From Pseudomonas sp. (lineage in GTDB: Bacteria > Pseudomonadota > Gammaproteobacteria > Pseudomonadales > Pseudomonadaceae), in NCBI RefSeq assembly GCF_017744435.1, contig NZ_JAGIBG010000047.1:1-34058 (forward strand): DNA of 34,058 bases, written 5' to 3'. Shown here one piece after another: positions 1 to 7,851 of the stretch; the first letter of the stretch is position 1, and every line of letters starts with the position of its first letter. Made by a program: the position numbers and the translations under genes. The notes beneath the pieces were generated by a model that saw only the letters and a program-made list of their open reading frames with translations, was not told the DNA's origin and did not search any database.

Positions 1-220
1 CAGGTGCCGGGGGAGGCGCAGGCGGCATTTGTGGAAGATTTGCTGGTAGCGTTCTCCTGATCTGGCCTCTTCGCGGGCTTGCCCGCTCCCACAGGAACAG
101 CGCTGCCCTGAGGTTGGGCGCTATCCCTGTGGGAGCGGGCAAGCCCGCGAAGAGGCCAGATCAGGAGAACGCTACCAGCAAATCTTCCACAAATGCCGCC
201 TGCGCCTCCCCCGGCACCTG
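1..220. repeat. Long perfect inverted repeat at left window end, centred on a REP element
   Basis: Bases 1-95 are the exact reverse complement of 126-220, with a 30-base spacer (96-125). The inner part of each arm is a REP-type palindrome. The outer 60 bases of the left arm are an inverted copy of the last 19 codons plus stop of the LysR gene. A natural REP pair would not copy coding sequence, so a contig-end fold-back artefact is the likeliest origin. The inner REP stem itself is probably real and may stop LysR transcription. Confidence 0.9.
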
Positions 221-1051
221 CGCCCGATGCCGAGCCAAGGTGAAGGGCACGACAAAATCCAACCCCGGATCCAGCGCCTGCAACACCCCCTGAGCCTCCC
301 AGCTCGCCGCACAGTGACACGGCAGATAACCAATATGCCGCCCCGAAAGAATGAACGTCAGCACGCTCTCGATCTGCTCCGCCACTGCCATGCTGTGTCG
401 GCTCTGGAACGGCTCGCCGCCCTTGAGGAAGCGATAGGGATGCCGCACCTGGTCCGCCTCCAGCAACTGCTCGTGGGTCACCTCGGCCGCATCGAACAGC
501 GCATGCCCCTTGCCGCAGTACAAACGCTGCCGCTCCTCGAACAACGGCTGATAGTCGAACGCCGCCTGGTTGCCGGAAAAATAGCTGATGGCAAAGTCCA
601 GCCGTTGTTCCAGCAGCAGTCGCTCCAGCTCCGCCGGTGGTGCGCTGATCAGTTCCAGTTGCACCGCTTCCTCGCGCCCGCGAAAGCGTGAAATGGCCGT
701 GGCCAGGCGCAGGCTCACGGCCGCATCCTGGTTCTCGGCCATGCCCACCCGCACCGTCCCCAGCAGGCGCCCGGCCACGCCGTTGGCCTGTTGGCGAAAC
801 AGCTCGATGTTCAGTAACAGGCCACGCGCTGCCTCCAACAGCAGCTCGCCCTTGTCGGTCAGGCGAAAGCCGCCTTTGCCGCGGCTGCACAGGCGGTAGC
901 CCAGGCGCGTTTCCAGCTGCGCCATGCGCTGGCTGATGGTGGGTTGGCTCAGGCCCAGTACGCCCTGGGCGGCACTGAAGCCGCCGGCCTCTACTACAGT
1001 GACGAACAGCCGCAGCAGGTGCAGGTCGGGGTCGTGCAGTTGTCCGAGCAT
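161..1051 (-). CDS. LysR-family transcriptional regulator
   Basis: A 296-residue DNA-binding regulator, the usual LysR length. The N-terminal winged helix-turn-helix covers about residues 8-66 (LHLLRLFVTVVEAGGFSAA, then the recognition stretch LGLSQPTISQRMAQLE). The remainder is the periplasmic-binding-like effector domain. The chosen start is the ATG at 1051, because AGGAG lies 7 bases upstream; a GTG one codon earlier would sit only 4 bases from it. The gene is divergent from a polyamine-binding protein and agmatinase, so by the usual LysR arrangement it probably controls them, and the inducer may be agmatine or a related guanidino compound or polyamine. That is inference from position. The last codons are copied in inverted form at the window edge. 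Confidence 0.9.
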   Translation of the reverse strand: MLGQLHDPDLHLLRLFVTVVEAGGFSAAQGVLGLSQPTISQRMAQLETRLGYRLCSRGKGGFRLTDKGELLLEAARGLLLNIELFRQQANGVAGRLLGTVRVGMAENQDAAVSLRLATAISRFRGREEAVQLELISAPPAELERLLLEQRLDFAISYFSGNQAAFDYQPLFEERQRLYCGKGHALFDAAEVTHEQLLEADQVRHPYRFLKGGEPFQSRHSMAVAEQIESVLTFILSGRHIGYLPCHCAASWEAQGVLQALDPGLDFVVPFTLARHRAQVPGEAQAAFVEDLLVAFS

Positions 1052-1153
1052 CACATTGCTCCTGATGAATGTCAGCTTTGCAAACTTGCCATTCTTGCAA
1101 TGTTACCCGGCTGGCATGCTGGCGGCATCCACCCATTTGCCGAGGTGCCCGTC
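1052..1153. promoter_or_regulatory. Divergent LysR / polyamine-binding protein promoter region
   Basis: This is the 102-base gap between the divergent starts. Two TTGCAA hexamers lie at 1078-1083 and 1095-1100, 17 bases apart start to start, with a related CTTGCC between them. This symmetrical spacing fits a LysR-type operator. No clear -10 element could be assigned. Confidence 0.45.
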
Positions 1154-2233
1154 ATGCGTCGATCGCTGTGCCTGTTGTCCCTGATCCTGGCCCTGCCGCT
1201 GCAGGCCGAAGAAAAGGTCGTCAATCTCTACAGCTGGGCCGACTACGTCGCCCCGGAAACCCTCCAGCGCTTCGAACAGGAAACCGGCTACAAGGTGCGC
1301 TACGACACCTTCGACACCACCGAAGTCCTGGAAACCAAGCTGCTCACCGGCCGCAGCGGCTACGACGTGGTCGTGCCGTCCGCCACCGTGCTGGCCCGGG
1401 CGCTGAAAGCCAATGCCCTGCAACCGCTCGATGCGCAAGGCATGCCCGGTTATGCCAACCTCGACAAGGACCTGCTGGCCAAGCTGGCCGAGGCCGACCC
1501 AGGCAACCGTTACGCCGTGCCCTACACCTGGGGCACCCTGGGCCTGGGGGTGAATGTCGAAGCGGTGCGCCAGCGCCTGGGCGATGTGCCGCTGGACAGC
1601 CTCGACCTGCTGTTCAAACCCGAGTACGCCAGCCGCCTCAAGGAGTGCGGCATCGCCATGCCGGACTCGCCGCAGGAAGTGATCGGCGTCGCCCTCAACT
1701 ACCTCGGCAAGGACCCCTACAGCCAGGACAAGGCCGACCTCGCGGCGGCGCAGAGCCTGCTGAGCCAGCTGCAGCCGTCGATCAGCTACGTCGCCAATGG
1801 CCGGCAGATCAACGACCTGGCCAACGGCAGCGTATGCCTGGCGCTGACCTACAACGGCGATGCGGCCATGGCCGCCGACCAGGCGCGCCGCGCCGGCAAG
1901 CCGTTCGAGCTGATCTACCGCATCCCCCGTGAAGGCACCCTGGTGTGGCAGGACAACCTGGTCATCCCCAAGGACGCCCCGCACCCGGAGGCTGCCCGGG
2001 CCTTCATCGCATTCATGCTCAAGCCAGAGTCGGTGGCTGCCCTGACCAATACGCTGTTCTTCGCCAACGCCAACCAGGCGGCCACGCCGCTGGTGGATGA
2101 CGCCGTGCGCAATGACCCGGATATCTACCCCCCTGCCGATGTGCGTGAGCGCCTGTATGCCGACCGCAGCATGGCGCTGTCCGACCTGCGCCAGCGCAAC
2201 CGGCTGTGGACGGCTTTCCGCAGCCGCCAGTGA
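1154..2233 (+). CDS. Periplasmic polyamine-binding protein (PotF/SpuD-like)
   Basis: A 359-residue solute-binding protein of the spermidine/putrescine family. The signal peptide is about residues 1-18 (MRRSLCLLSLILALPLQA, cleavage before EE). The mature start VVNLYSWADYVAPETLQRFEQETG is the classic PotF/SpuD opening, and RSGYDVVVPS and the central TWGTLGLGVNVEAV segment also fit. It should bind putrescine, agmatine or a related polyamine in the periplasm. The ATG at 1154 is chosen because GAGGTG precedes it and the signal peptide starts there; the frame is open further upstream but overlaps the promoter. The agmatinase starts 25 bases downstream. No permease or ATPase genes are nearby, so it must share a transporter encoded elsewhere or act as a sensor. 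Confidence 0.85.
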   Translation: MRRSLCLLSLILALPLQAEEKVVNLYSWADYVAPETLQRFEQETGYKVRYDTFDTTEVLETKLLTGRSGYDVVVPSATVLARALKANALQPLDAQGMPGYANLDKDLLAKLAEADPGNRYAVPYTWGTLGLGVNVEAVRQRLGDVPLDSLDLLFKPEYASRLKECGIAMPDSPQEVIGVALNYLGKDPYSQDKADLAAAQSLLSQLQPSISYVANGRQINDLANGSVCLALTYNGDAAMAADQARRAGKPFELIYRIPREGTLVWQDNLVIPKDAPHPEAARAFIAFMLKPESVAALTNTLFFANANQAATPLVDDAVRNDPDIYPPADVRERLYADRSMALSDLRQRNRLWTAFRSRQ

Positions 2234-2258
2234 CCGATAACCCTAAAGGAGCCCAACC

Positions 2259-3221
2259 GTGGAACAAGCCCAGAACAACGACCAGGCCATGACCCGCGAC
2301 AGCCTGTACGGTACCGCAGCGGAAAGTACCTACGCCGGTATCACCAGTTTCTCCCGTCGCCGCTACAGCCGCGATTTGCGCGGGGTGGATGTGGTGGTCA
2401 GCGGCGTGCCGTTCGATACTGCCACCAGCAACCGCCCTGGCGCGCGCTTCGGGCCGCGCGCGATCCGCGCCGCCTCGGTGCAGCAGGCCTGGGCGCGCCA
2501 CTGGCCCTGGGCGTTCGACCCGTTCGACCACCTGGCGGTGATCGACTACGGTGACTGCGCCTTTGACAGCGGCACCCCGCAGTCGGTACCGGACAGCATC
2601 GAGGCCCACGCCGAGCACATTCTTGAAGCCGGTTGCGCCATGCTTACCCTGGGCGGTGACCATTTCATCAGTTACCCGCTGCTCAAGGCCCATGCCCGGC
2701 GCCATGGCCCGCTGGCGCTGATCCATTTCGATGCGCACAGCGACACCTGGCCGGACGAAGAGGGCCGTATCGACCATGGCACCATGTTCTGGCATGCCGC
2801 CCGTGAGGGCCTGGTCGATCCGTCCTGCTCGGTGCAGGTCGGCCTGCGCACCACCAATGACGACAGCCAGGGCTTCGCCATTCTCGATGCCCGGCAGGTG
2901 CACCGACAGGGCACCGAAGCGATCATCGCGGCGATCCGTCAGCGGGTCGGCGACCGGCCGGTGTACCTGACCTTCGACATCGATTGTCTCGACCCGGCCT
3001 ATGCACCCGGCACCGGCACACCGGTATGTGGCGGCCTGAGCACGGTGCAGGCGCTGGAGATCCTCGGTGGCCTGCGCGGCATCAACCTGGTGGGCATGGA
3101 CCTGGTGGAAGTGGCGCCGGCCTATGATCACGCCGATATCACCGCGCTGGCCGGGGCCACCCTTGCCATGGAGATGCTGTGCCTGTACGCGGCACGGCAC
3201 AAGGTCGATGCCGCCCGGTGA
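2259..3221 (+). CDS. speB: Agmatinase (ureohydrolase family)
   Basis: A 320-residue cytoplasmic Mn-dependent ureohydrolase that should convert agmatine to putrescine and urea. All metal ligands are present: GGDH (H135), FDAHSD (D158, H160, D162) and FDIDCLD (D240, D242). The segments IDHGTMF, SVQVGLRT, PVYLTFDIDCLDPAYAPGTG and GMDLVEVAPAYD match E. coli SpeB as I recall it, which favours agmatinase over guanidinobutyrase or guanidinopropionase. The start is a GTG, supported by AAAGGAG at 2245-2251, 7 bases upstream. An internal ATG ten codons on has no such site. Likely co-transcribed with the binding protein, suggesting an agmatine or polyamine uptake and use pair. Substrate remains inferred. 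Confidence 0.9.
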   Translation: MEQAQNNDQAMTRDSLYGTAAESTYAGITSFSRRRYSRDLRGVDVVVSGVPFDTATSNRPGARFGPRAIRAASVQQAWARHWPWAFDPFDHLAVIDYGDCAFDSGTPQSVPDSIEAHAEHILEAGCAMLTLGGDHFISYPLLKAHARRHGPLALIHFDAHSDTWPDEEGRIDHGTMFWHAAREGLVDPSCSVQVGLRTTNDDSQGFAILDARQVHRQGTEAIIAAIRQRVGDRPVYLTFDIDCLDPAYAPGTGTPVCGGLSTVQALEILGGLRGINLVGMDLVEVAPAYDHADITALAGATLAMEMLCLYAARHKVDAAR

Positions 3222-3226
3222 TCGGC

Positions 3227-3254
3227 GGGCCTGATGCACTGCGCCATCAGGCCC
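3227..3254 (+). terminator. Stem-loop after agmatinase gene
   Basis: A perfect 10-bp stem (3227-3236 with 3245-3254) and 8-base loop starts 6 bases after the speB stop. There is no T-run, so it may be a Rho-assisted terminator or an mRNA-end stabiliser rather than a strong intrinsic terminator. Confidence 0.5.
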
Positions 3255-3301
3255 ATACTGAAACATCAGGAATCGCATTCACACTTTTGCCGCGAACCCT
3301 T

Positions 3302-3340
3302 CGCGCCTTAGGCTATCCAAACGCTCAAGGCGCGCTTTTT
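3302..3340 (+). terminator. Possible intrinsic terminator or attenuator before small secreted-protein gene
   Basis: CGCGCCTT (3302-3309) pairs with AAGGCGCG (3327-3334), followed by C and five T's. The 17-base loop is long. It ends 17 bases before the next ATG, leaving no room for a promoter in between. It may terminate read-through from speB, or the next gene may start inside it from a weak promoter near 3287-3315. Confidence 0.35.
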
Positions 3341-3357
3341 CGTACAGGAGGTGAAGC

Positions 3358-3675
3358 ATGAATCTTACATTGCCGACCCTGGCCATCGGCCTGCTGCTGT
3401 GCCTGCCGGTGCAGGCAGCCCCCGTGCAGCCGCTGCAGCTCGCCGCCAGCAATAACAACCCGTACAACAGCCCGATCCAGCGCGCCAACCCCAACAGTCG
3501 CCAGGGCAGCATGCCGGCCACACCGCCCGTTCGCGGCCCGTCCACCCAGCCCATTTACCGCACGCCAAGCCTGGACAACCGTGGTATCGGCAATGGCGAC
3601 AACCTGCGCCGCCAGCAGCAGGCGCCCAATCTGGAGCCGACGCGACCATCGCGTGACAGCCAGCGTGTGCCCTGA
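3358..3675 (+). CDS. Small secreted hypothetical protein, Asn/Gln/Pro-rich
   Basis: A 105-residue protein I do not recognise. An excellent ribosome-binding site (AGGAGGTG) precedes the ATG. Residues 1-20 form a signal peptide (MNLTLPTLAIGLLLCLPVQA). The mature part is low-complexity, rich in N, P, Q, R and S (for example SNNNPYNSPIQRANPNSRQG), with no cysteines and no predicted fold, suggesting a disordered periplasmic or secreted polypeptide. The next gene, a periplasmic PQQ dehydrogenase, starts 41 bases downstream on the same strand, so the two could be co-expressed. No function is proposed. Confidence 0.75.
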   Translation: MNLTLPTLAIGLLLCLPVQAAPVQPLQLAASNNNPYNSPIQRANPNSRQGSMPATPPVRGPSTQPIYRTPSLDNRGIGNGDNLRRQQQAPNLEPTRPSRDSQRVP

Positions 3676-3716
3676 CCCCATAGCGCGTAGCGTGACTTCA
3701 TAGAAAGGAATCCTGC

Positions 3717-4865
3717 ATGACCCGAACCCACTGGCTGACCACCCTGGCCGCCGCTGCGCTGTTGCCGCTGCTGGCCCATGCCGCCCCCGAGCAGCAATTT
3801 CCCAGCGAAGAGGGGCAACTCACGGTCAGTACCGTGGCCGATGGCCTGCGCAACCCTTGGGCGCTGGCTTTCCTGCCGGGTGGCAAGGACATGCTGGTCA
3901 CCGAGCGCCCCGGCAACCTGCGTGTGATCAGCGCCGAGGGCAAGGTCGGCCCTCCCATCAGCGGCGTGCCCAAGGTCTGGGCCGAAGGCCAGGGTGGCCT
4001 GCTCGACGTGGTGCTGTCGCCTGAGTTCGCCAAGGACCGCACGGTATACCTGTCGTACGCCGAGGAGGGGAGCGATGGCAAGGCCGGTACGGCGGTGGGC
4101 CGTGGTCAGCTGTCCGAGGACCGCGCGCGGCTGGAAAACTTCAATGTGATCTTCCGCCAGCAACCCAAGCTCTCCGTAGGCAATCACTTCGGCTCGCGGC
4201 TGATATTCGACCGCGACGGCTTCCTGTTCATCGCCCTGGGCGAGAACAACCAGCGCGCCACCGCCCAGGACCTGGACAAGTTGCAGGGCAAGGTCGTGCG
4301 GATCTTGCCCGACGGTGAAATACCCAAGGACAACCCCTTCGTCGGCAGGCCGAATGTGCGCCCGGAAATCTGGTCGTTCGGCCACCGCAACCAGCAGGGC
4401 GCGGCGCTCAACCCCTGGACCGGCAAGCTCTGGACCCATGAACATGGCCCGCGTGGCGGCGACGAGATCAACATCCCTGAGCCGGGCAAGAATTATGGCT
4501 GGCCGATCGCCACGCACGGTATCAACTACTCGCTGCTGCCGATCCCCGAGGCCAAGGGCAAGCATGTCGACGGTATGGTCGACCCGCACCATGTCTGGGA
4601 AAAATCGCCCGGCATCAGCGGCATGGCCTTCTATGACAGCCCGACCTTCAAGGCCTGGGATCACAACCTGTTCATTGGCGCATTGGCGACCCAGGAATTG
4701 ATCCGCCTGCAACTCGATGGCGACAAGGTCGTCCATGAAGAGCGCATGCTGGGTGACTTGAAGGCGCGCATCCGTGATGTGCGGGTCGGGCCGGATGGCT
4801 ACCTGTATGTGCTGACCGATGCCAAGGATGGGGCACTATTGAAGGTCGGCCTGAGCGAGGGCTGA
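3717..4865 (+). CDS. PQQ-dependent aldose sugar dehydrogenase (YliI/Asd-like)
   Basis: A 382-residue soluble periplasmic quinoprotein of the glucose/sorbosone dehydrogenase beta-propeller family, which oxidises aldose sugars at C1 using PQQ. The signal peptide is about residues 1-22 (ending LLAHA). Family signatures: LRNPWALAFLPGG near 44-56; NHFGSRLIFDRDG at 156-168, with H157 the expected catalytic base; SFGHRNQQG at 220-228; HEHGPRGGDEIN at 241-252; KNYGWP; and RIRDVRVGPDGYLYVLTD near the end. Length is close to E. coli YliI. Start ATG follows AAAGGAA. It stands upstream of a REP pair that probably ends the transcript. The true substrate cannot be told from sequence. Confidence 0.88.
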   Translation: MTRTHWLTTLAAAALLPLLAHAAPEQQFPSEEGQLTVSTVADGLRNPWALAFLPGGKDMLVTERPGNLRVISAEGKVGPPISGVPKVWAEGQGGLLDVVLSPEFAKDRTVYLSYAEEGSDGKAGTAVGRGQLSEDRARLENFNVIFRQQPKLSVGNHFGSRLIFDRDGFLFIALGENNQRATAQDLDKLQGKVVRILPDGEIPKDNPFVGRPNVRPEIWSFGHRNQQGAALNPWTGKLWTHEHGPRGGDEINIPEPGKNYGWPIATHGINYSLLPIPEAKGKHVDGMVDPHHVWEKSPGISGMAFYDSPTFKAWDHNLFIGALATQELIRLQLDGDKVVHEERMLGDLKARIRDVRVGPDGYLYVLTDAKDGALLKVGLSEG

Positions 4866-4889
4866 CGCAGCTTTTCGCCTGTAGCGGCG

Positions 4890-4975
4890 CTTTCGCGGGT
4901 AAACCCGCTCCCACAGGCACCTCATTGGCTTCAGGCGTGGTGAAGCCCCTGTGGGAGCGGGTTTACCCGCGAAAG
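4890..4975. repeat. Inverted pair of REP elements
   Basis: Bases 4890-4917 are the perfect reverse complement of 4948-4975, with a 30-base spacer. The arms hold the REP core (TTCGCGGG, variable centre, CCCGCTCCCACAGG) seen also at both window ends. Pairing stops at the edge of the REP core, as expected for a natural pair. It lies between the sugar dehydrogenase and the ZapE-like gene and may act as a transcript end or mRNA stabiliser. Confidence 0.92.
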
Positions 4976-4989
4976 GGCCAGCCCATACA

Positions 4990-6129
4990 ATGCAGCCCTC
5001 ACAGCTCAAGCCGGCAGTCATGCAACTCGACCCGCTAAATTGCTATCGCGTGGCACTCTCAGAGCACGGCTTCGCCGAAGATCCGGCCCAGGCCAAGGCT
5101 GTCACGGCCCTGCAAACCTGCTTCGAAGCCCTGGAGCATGGCCATACCCCCCAGGGCCTGTACCTTTGGGGCCCGGTCGGCCGCGGCAAGACCTGGCTCA
5201 TGGACCTGTTCCACCGCTGCCTCAGCGTCCCGTCGCGGCGGCAGCACTTCCACCATTTCATGGCCTGGGTTCACCAGCGGCTGTTCCAGCTCAACGGCAC
5301 CGCCGACCCCTTGAAGGCGCTGGCGCGGGAACTGGCCGGGCAGATCCGTGTACTGTGCTTCGACGAACTGTTCGTCAGCGACATCGGCGATGCGATCATT
5401 CTCGGCCGCCTGTTCCAGGTGCTGTTCGATCACGGCGTCGTGGTCGTCGCGACCTCCAACCAGCCACCGCAACAGCTGTACCGCGATGGCTTCAATCGCG
5501 AGCGTTTCCTGCCGGCCATCAGCGCCATCGAGCGGCACATGCAGGTGCTTTCAGTGGCAGGCGAGCAGGATCATCGCCTGCATCCGGGCGCACAGCGCCA
5601 GCGTTACTGGGTAGCTGAAGCGGGAAACAAAGGCGGTGCGCTTGAAGCCGTATTCCAACAGCTCAGCCCAGATGACCCCGGCAGTAACGCCCCCCTGCTG
5701 ATCGGCTCGCGGCAGATTCAGGTGATCCGGCGCAGCACCCAGGCCGTCTGGTGCCACTTTACCGAGCTCTGCGAACGGCCTTTGGCCGCCCTGGAGTTCA
5801 TGGCCTTGTGCGATCGCTTCCCGGCGATCCTGGTCGAGGGCATCCCGGCCCTGGGCGGTGAACAGCGGGCCGGGCGCATCGCCCGCGGCACCGAGGATGG
5901 CGCAGCGCGTGTCGCGGCAGGCGACCGCGAGCTGCCGATGTTGTCACCCAAGGATGACGCCGTGCGCCGTTTCATCGCCCTGGTCGACGAATGCTACGAC
6001 CGCCGGGTGGCCCTGTACCTGGAGGCACAAGTGCCGCTCGATGCGCTCTACACTCAAGGGTATCTGGCGTTCCCGTACCAAAGGACCCTGAGCCGGCTAC
6101 GGGAGATGCAACTGCAACGCTTCGCCTGA
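4990..6129 (+). CDS. zapE: ZapE/AFG1-family P-loop ATPase
   Basis: A 379-residue cytoplasmic ATPase of the AFG1/ZapE family; E. coli ZapE acts at the division site on the FtsZ ring. Walker A is GPVGRGKT (residues 61-68), Walker B is VLCFDELF (about 121-128), and sensor region VVVVATSNQPPQQLYRDG follows. LYLWGPVGRGKTWLMDLFHRCL, RFLPAI and the C-terminal RRFIALVDECYDRRVALYLEAQVPL match ZapE closely. The start is uncertain: ATG 4990 has an AAAGGG at 4973-4978 lying in the REP element; ATG 5020 aligns better with E. coli ZapE and would give 369 residues. Pseudomonads may carry more than one paralogue, so the exact role is not certain. A DinB-like gene follows after 12 bases. Confidence 0.85.
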   Translation: MQPSQLKPAVMQLDPLNCYRVALSEHGFAEDPAQAKAVTALQTCFEALEHGHTPQGLYLWGPVGRGKTWLMDLFHRCLSVPSRRQHFHHFMAWVHQRLFQLNGTADPLKALARELAGQIRVLCFDELFVSDIGDAIILGRLFQVLFDHGVVVVATSNQPPQQLYRDGFNRERFLPAISAIERHMQVLSVAGEQDHRLHPGAQRQRYWVAEAGNKGGALEAVFQQLSPDDPGSNAPLLIGSRQIQVIRRSTQAVWCHFTELCERPLAALEFMALCDRFPAILVEGIPALGGEQRAGRIARGTEDGAARVAAGDRELPMLSPKDDAVRRFIALVDECYDRRVALYLEAQVPLDALYTQGYLAFPYQRTLSRLREMQLQRFA

Positions 6130-6141
6130 AGGAGCCGAACC

Positions 6142-6723
6142 ATGGAGCCGTTGTCGCATCATCTGCTGACCCAGGCCTACAACAATGGCTGGGCCAACCA
6201 CCGCCTGTACAAGGCCTGCCTGCTACTGACCCACGACGAGTTCGTCGCGCCCCGTTGCAGCTTCTTCCCGTCGATCAAGGCCACCCTCAACCACCTGCTG
6301 ACGGTGGACTGGTTCTATCTGGACATGCTCGAGTGCGAACAGCGCGGTGAGGCGCCGAACCCGGATGGCGAGCGCTTCTTCGAGCCGGAGCAACCGTTCG
6401 CCACCTGCACCGACCTGTATGCCGAGCAGGCCCAGGCCGACCACCGGCTGATCGCCTATTGCAGCCTGATGCAGGACGATCAGCTGGCGCGCTACGTGAG
6501 CATCGTGCGCCCCGAGCGGATCCAGCGCGAACAACGTTTGCGACTGCTGGCGCATTTGTTCGAGCACCAGATCCATCACCGTGGGCAGGTGCATGCGATG
6601 CTCAGTGACACCGCAGTGCGGCCGCCGCAGCTGGATGAGTTTTTCTGTGAAGAGGAAGCCGACCTGCGGGCGCTGGACTTTGCCGAACTCGGCTGGAGCG
6701 AAGCGCAGGTCTGGAAGGGTTAG
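6142..6723 (+). CDS. DinB/YfiT-fold four-helix-bundle protein
   Basis: A 193-residue protein of the DinB superfamily, four-helix bundles that bind a divalent metal through three histidines; many act as thiol transferases or hydrolases, and the original DinB is damage-induced. The expected ligands are visible: H51 in ATLNHLLTVDWFYLD, and H142 and H146 in LFEHQIHHRGQVHAML. It is preceded by AAGGAG and begins 12 bases after the ZapE-like gene, so the two are probably one operon. The catalytic activity cannot be assigned. Its last three codons and stop lie in a 14-base direct repeat. Confidence 0.85.
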   Translation: MEPLSHHLLTQAYNNGWANHRLYKACLLLTHDEFVAPRCSFFPSIKATLNHLLTVDWFYLDMLECEQRGEAPNPDGERFFEPEQPFATCTDLYAEQAQADHRLIAYCSLMQDDQLARYVSIVRPERIQREQRLRLLAHLFEHQIHHRGQVHAMLSDTAVRPPQLDEFFCEEEADLRALDFAELGWSEAQVWKG

Positions 6724-6802
6724 CTGTGGGAGAACTGTCTTGATCAGTTGCTAAAAGCCGGCGCGGCTCCCACAAGTACAGCGCACGCCTGGAAGGGTTA
6801 GC
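6711..6802. repeat. 14-base direct repeats flanking a degenerate REP-like stem
   Basis: CTGGAAGGGTTAGC occurs exactly at 6711-6724 and 6789-6802. Between them TGTGGGAG (6725-6732) can pair with CTCCCACA (6767-6774), a REP-like outer stem. The left copy is the end of the DinB-like gene and the right copy overlaps the stop of the convergent hydrolase gene. The stem may serve as a shared transcript end. Confidence 0.7.
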
Positions 6803-7796
6803 GGCCGAGCCACTCCACCAGCGTGCGGTTGAAGCGCCGTGGTTCCTCGATCTGCGGCGCATGCCCCATGCCCTCGAAGGTCACCAACTCGCCTTGTGGA
6901 ATCAGCTTGGCCACTTCTGGCCCCAGTTCCTTGTACTTGCCCAGCCTGGCCTTCACTTCAGGCGGGGCGATGTCGCTGCCGATCGCCGTAGTGTCCTGGT
7001 CGCCGATCAACAGCAGGGTCGGCATCTTCAGGTCCTTGAACTCGTGATACACCGGCTGGGTGAAGATCATGTCGTAGATCAGCGCCGAGTTCCACGCCAC
7101 GGCCTCATGCCCCGGCCCCTTGTTCAGGCCCACCAGCATCTGTACCCAGCGCTCGTACTCGGGCTTCCAGCGCCCCGCGTAGTAGGTCTTGCGTTCATAT
7201 TCGCGCACGCCTTCGGCATCGAGCTTGAGCTCGCGGGCATACCACTGGTCCACCGTGCGGTAGGGCACACCCAGGGCTTTCCAGTCTTCCAGGCCGATCG
7301 GGTTGACCATCGCCAGGCGCTCGACCTGCTGCGGGTACATTAGCGCGTAGCGGGTGGCGAGCATGCCCCCGGTGGAGTGGCCGAGCACGACGGCCTGCTT
7401 GACGCCCAGCTGTTCGAGCAGGGCATGGGTGTTCACCGCCAGTTGCTGGAAACTGTACTGGTACTGGGCCGGTTTGCTCGAGGTGCAGAAGCCGATCTGG
7501 TCCGGGGCGATCACCCGGTAGCCCGCCTGGCTCAAGGCGTCGATGGTGGTCTCCCAGGTGGCGGCGCAGAAGTTCTTGCCGTGCATCAGCACCACGCTGC
7601 GGCCATTGGCCTGGCCCTGGGCCGGCACATCCATGTAGCCCATCTGCAGGTGCTGGCCCTGGGACTGGAAGTCGAAATGCTTGAGTGGGTGGGGGTAGGT
7701 GAAGCCTTCGAGCTGTTTGCCATAGGTGGGCGATTCGGCAGCGAGGGCAGGGGCGCCGACGAGGCAGGCCAGGGCCAGGGCGGTTGCGCGCAGCAT
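6798..7796 (-). CDS. Exported alpha/beta-fold hydrolase
   Basis: A 332-residue alpha/beta hydrolase with a signal peptide (residues 1-20, ending APALAA), so it acts in the periplasm or beyond. The nucleophile elbow is GHSTGG (S141), the acid is probably D268 (LLIGDQDTT) and the base H312 (FEGMGHAPQIEEP). VVLMHGKNF at 68-76 gives the oxyanion region. The ATG at 7796 is supported by GGAG about 7 bases upstream. It is convergent with the DinB-like gene. The family covers esterases, lipases and C-C hydrolases; the substrate cannot be told. Confidence 0.88.
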   Translation of the reverse strand: MLRATALALACLVGAPALAAESPTYGKQLEGFTYPHPLKHFDFQSQGQHLQMGYMDVPAQGQANGRSVVLMHGKNFCAATWETTIDALSQAGYRVIAPDQIGFCTSSKPAQYQYSFQQLAVNTHALLEQLGVKQAVVLGHSTGGMLATRYALMYPQQVERLAMVNPIGLEDWKALGVPYRTVDQWYARELKLDAEGVREYERKTYYAGRWKPEYERWVQMLVGLNKGPGHEAVAWNSALIYDMIFTQPVYHEFKDLKMPTLLLIGDQDTTAIGSDIAPPEVKARLGKYKELGPEVAKLIPQGELVTFEGMGHAPQIEEPRRFNRTLVEWLGR

Positions 7797-7851
7797 GGGG
7801 GCACTCCGTGTAGGACCATGTAGGAATTGGCGACTGTAGCAGTCAGTGGAC

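Noticed and set aside
944..1153. Longer N-terminus for the polyamine-binding protein
   Set aside because: The extra 70 codons overlap the divergent LysR gene and promoter; the signal peptide and GAGGTG fix the start at 1154.
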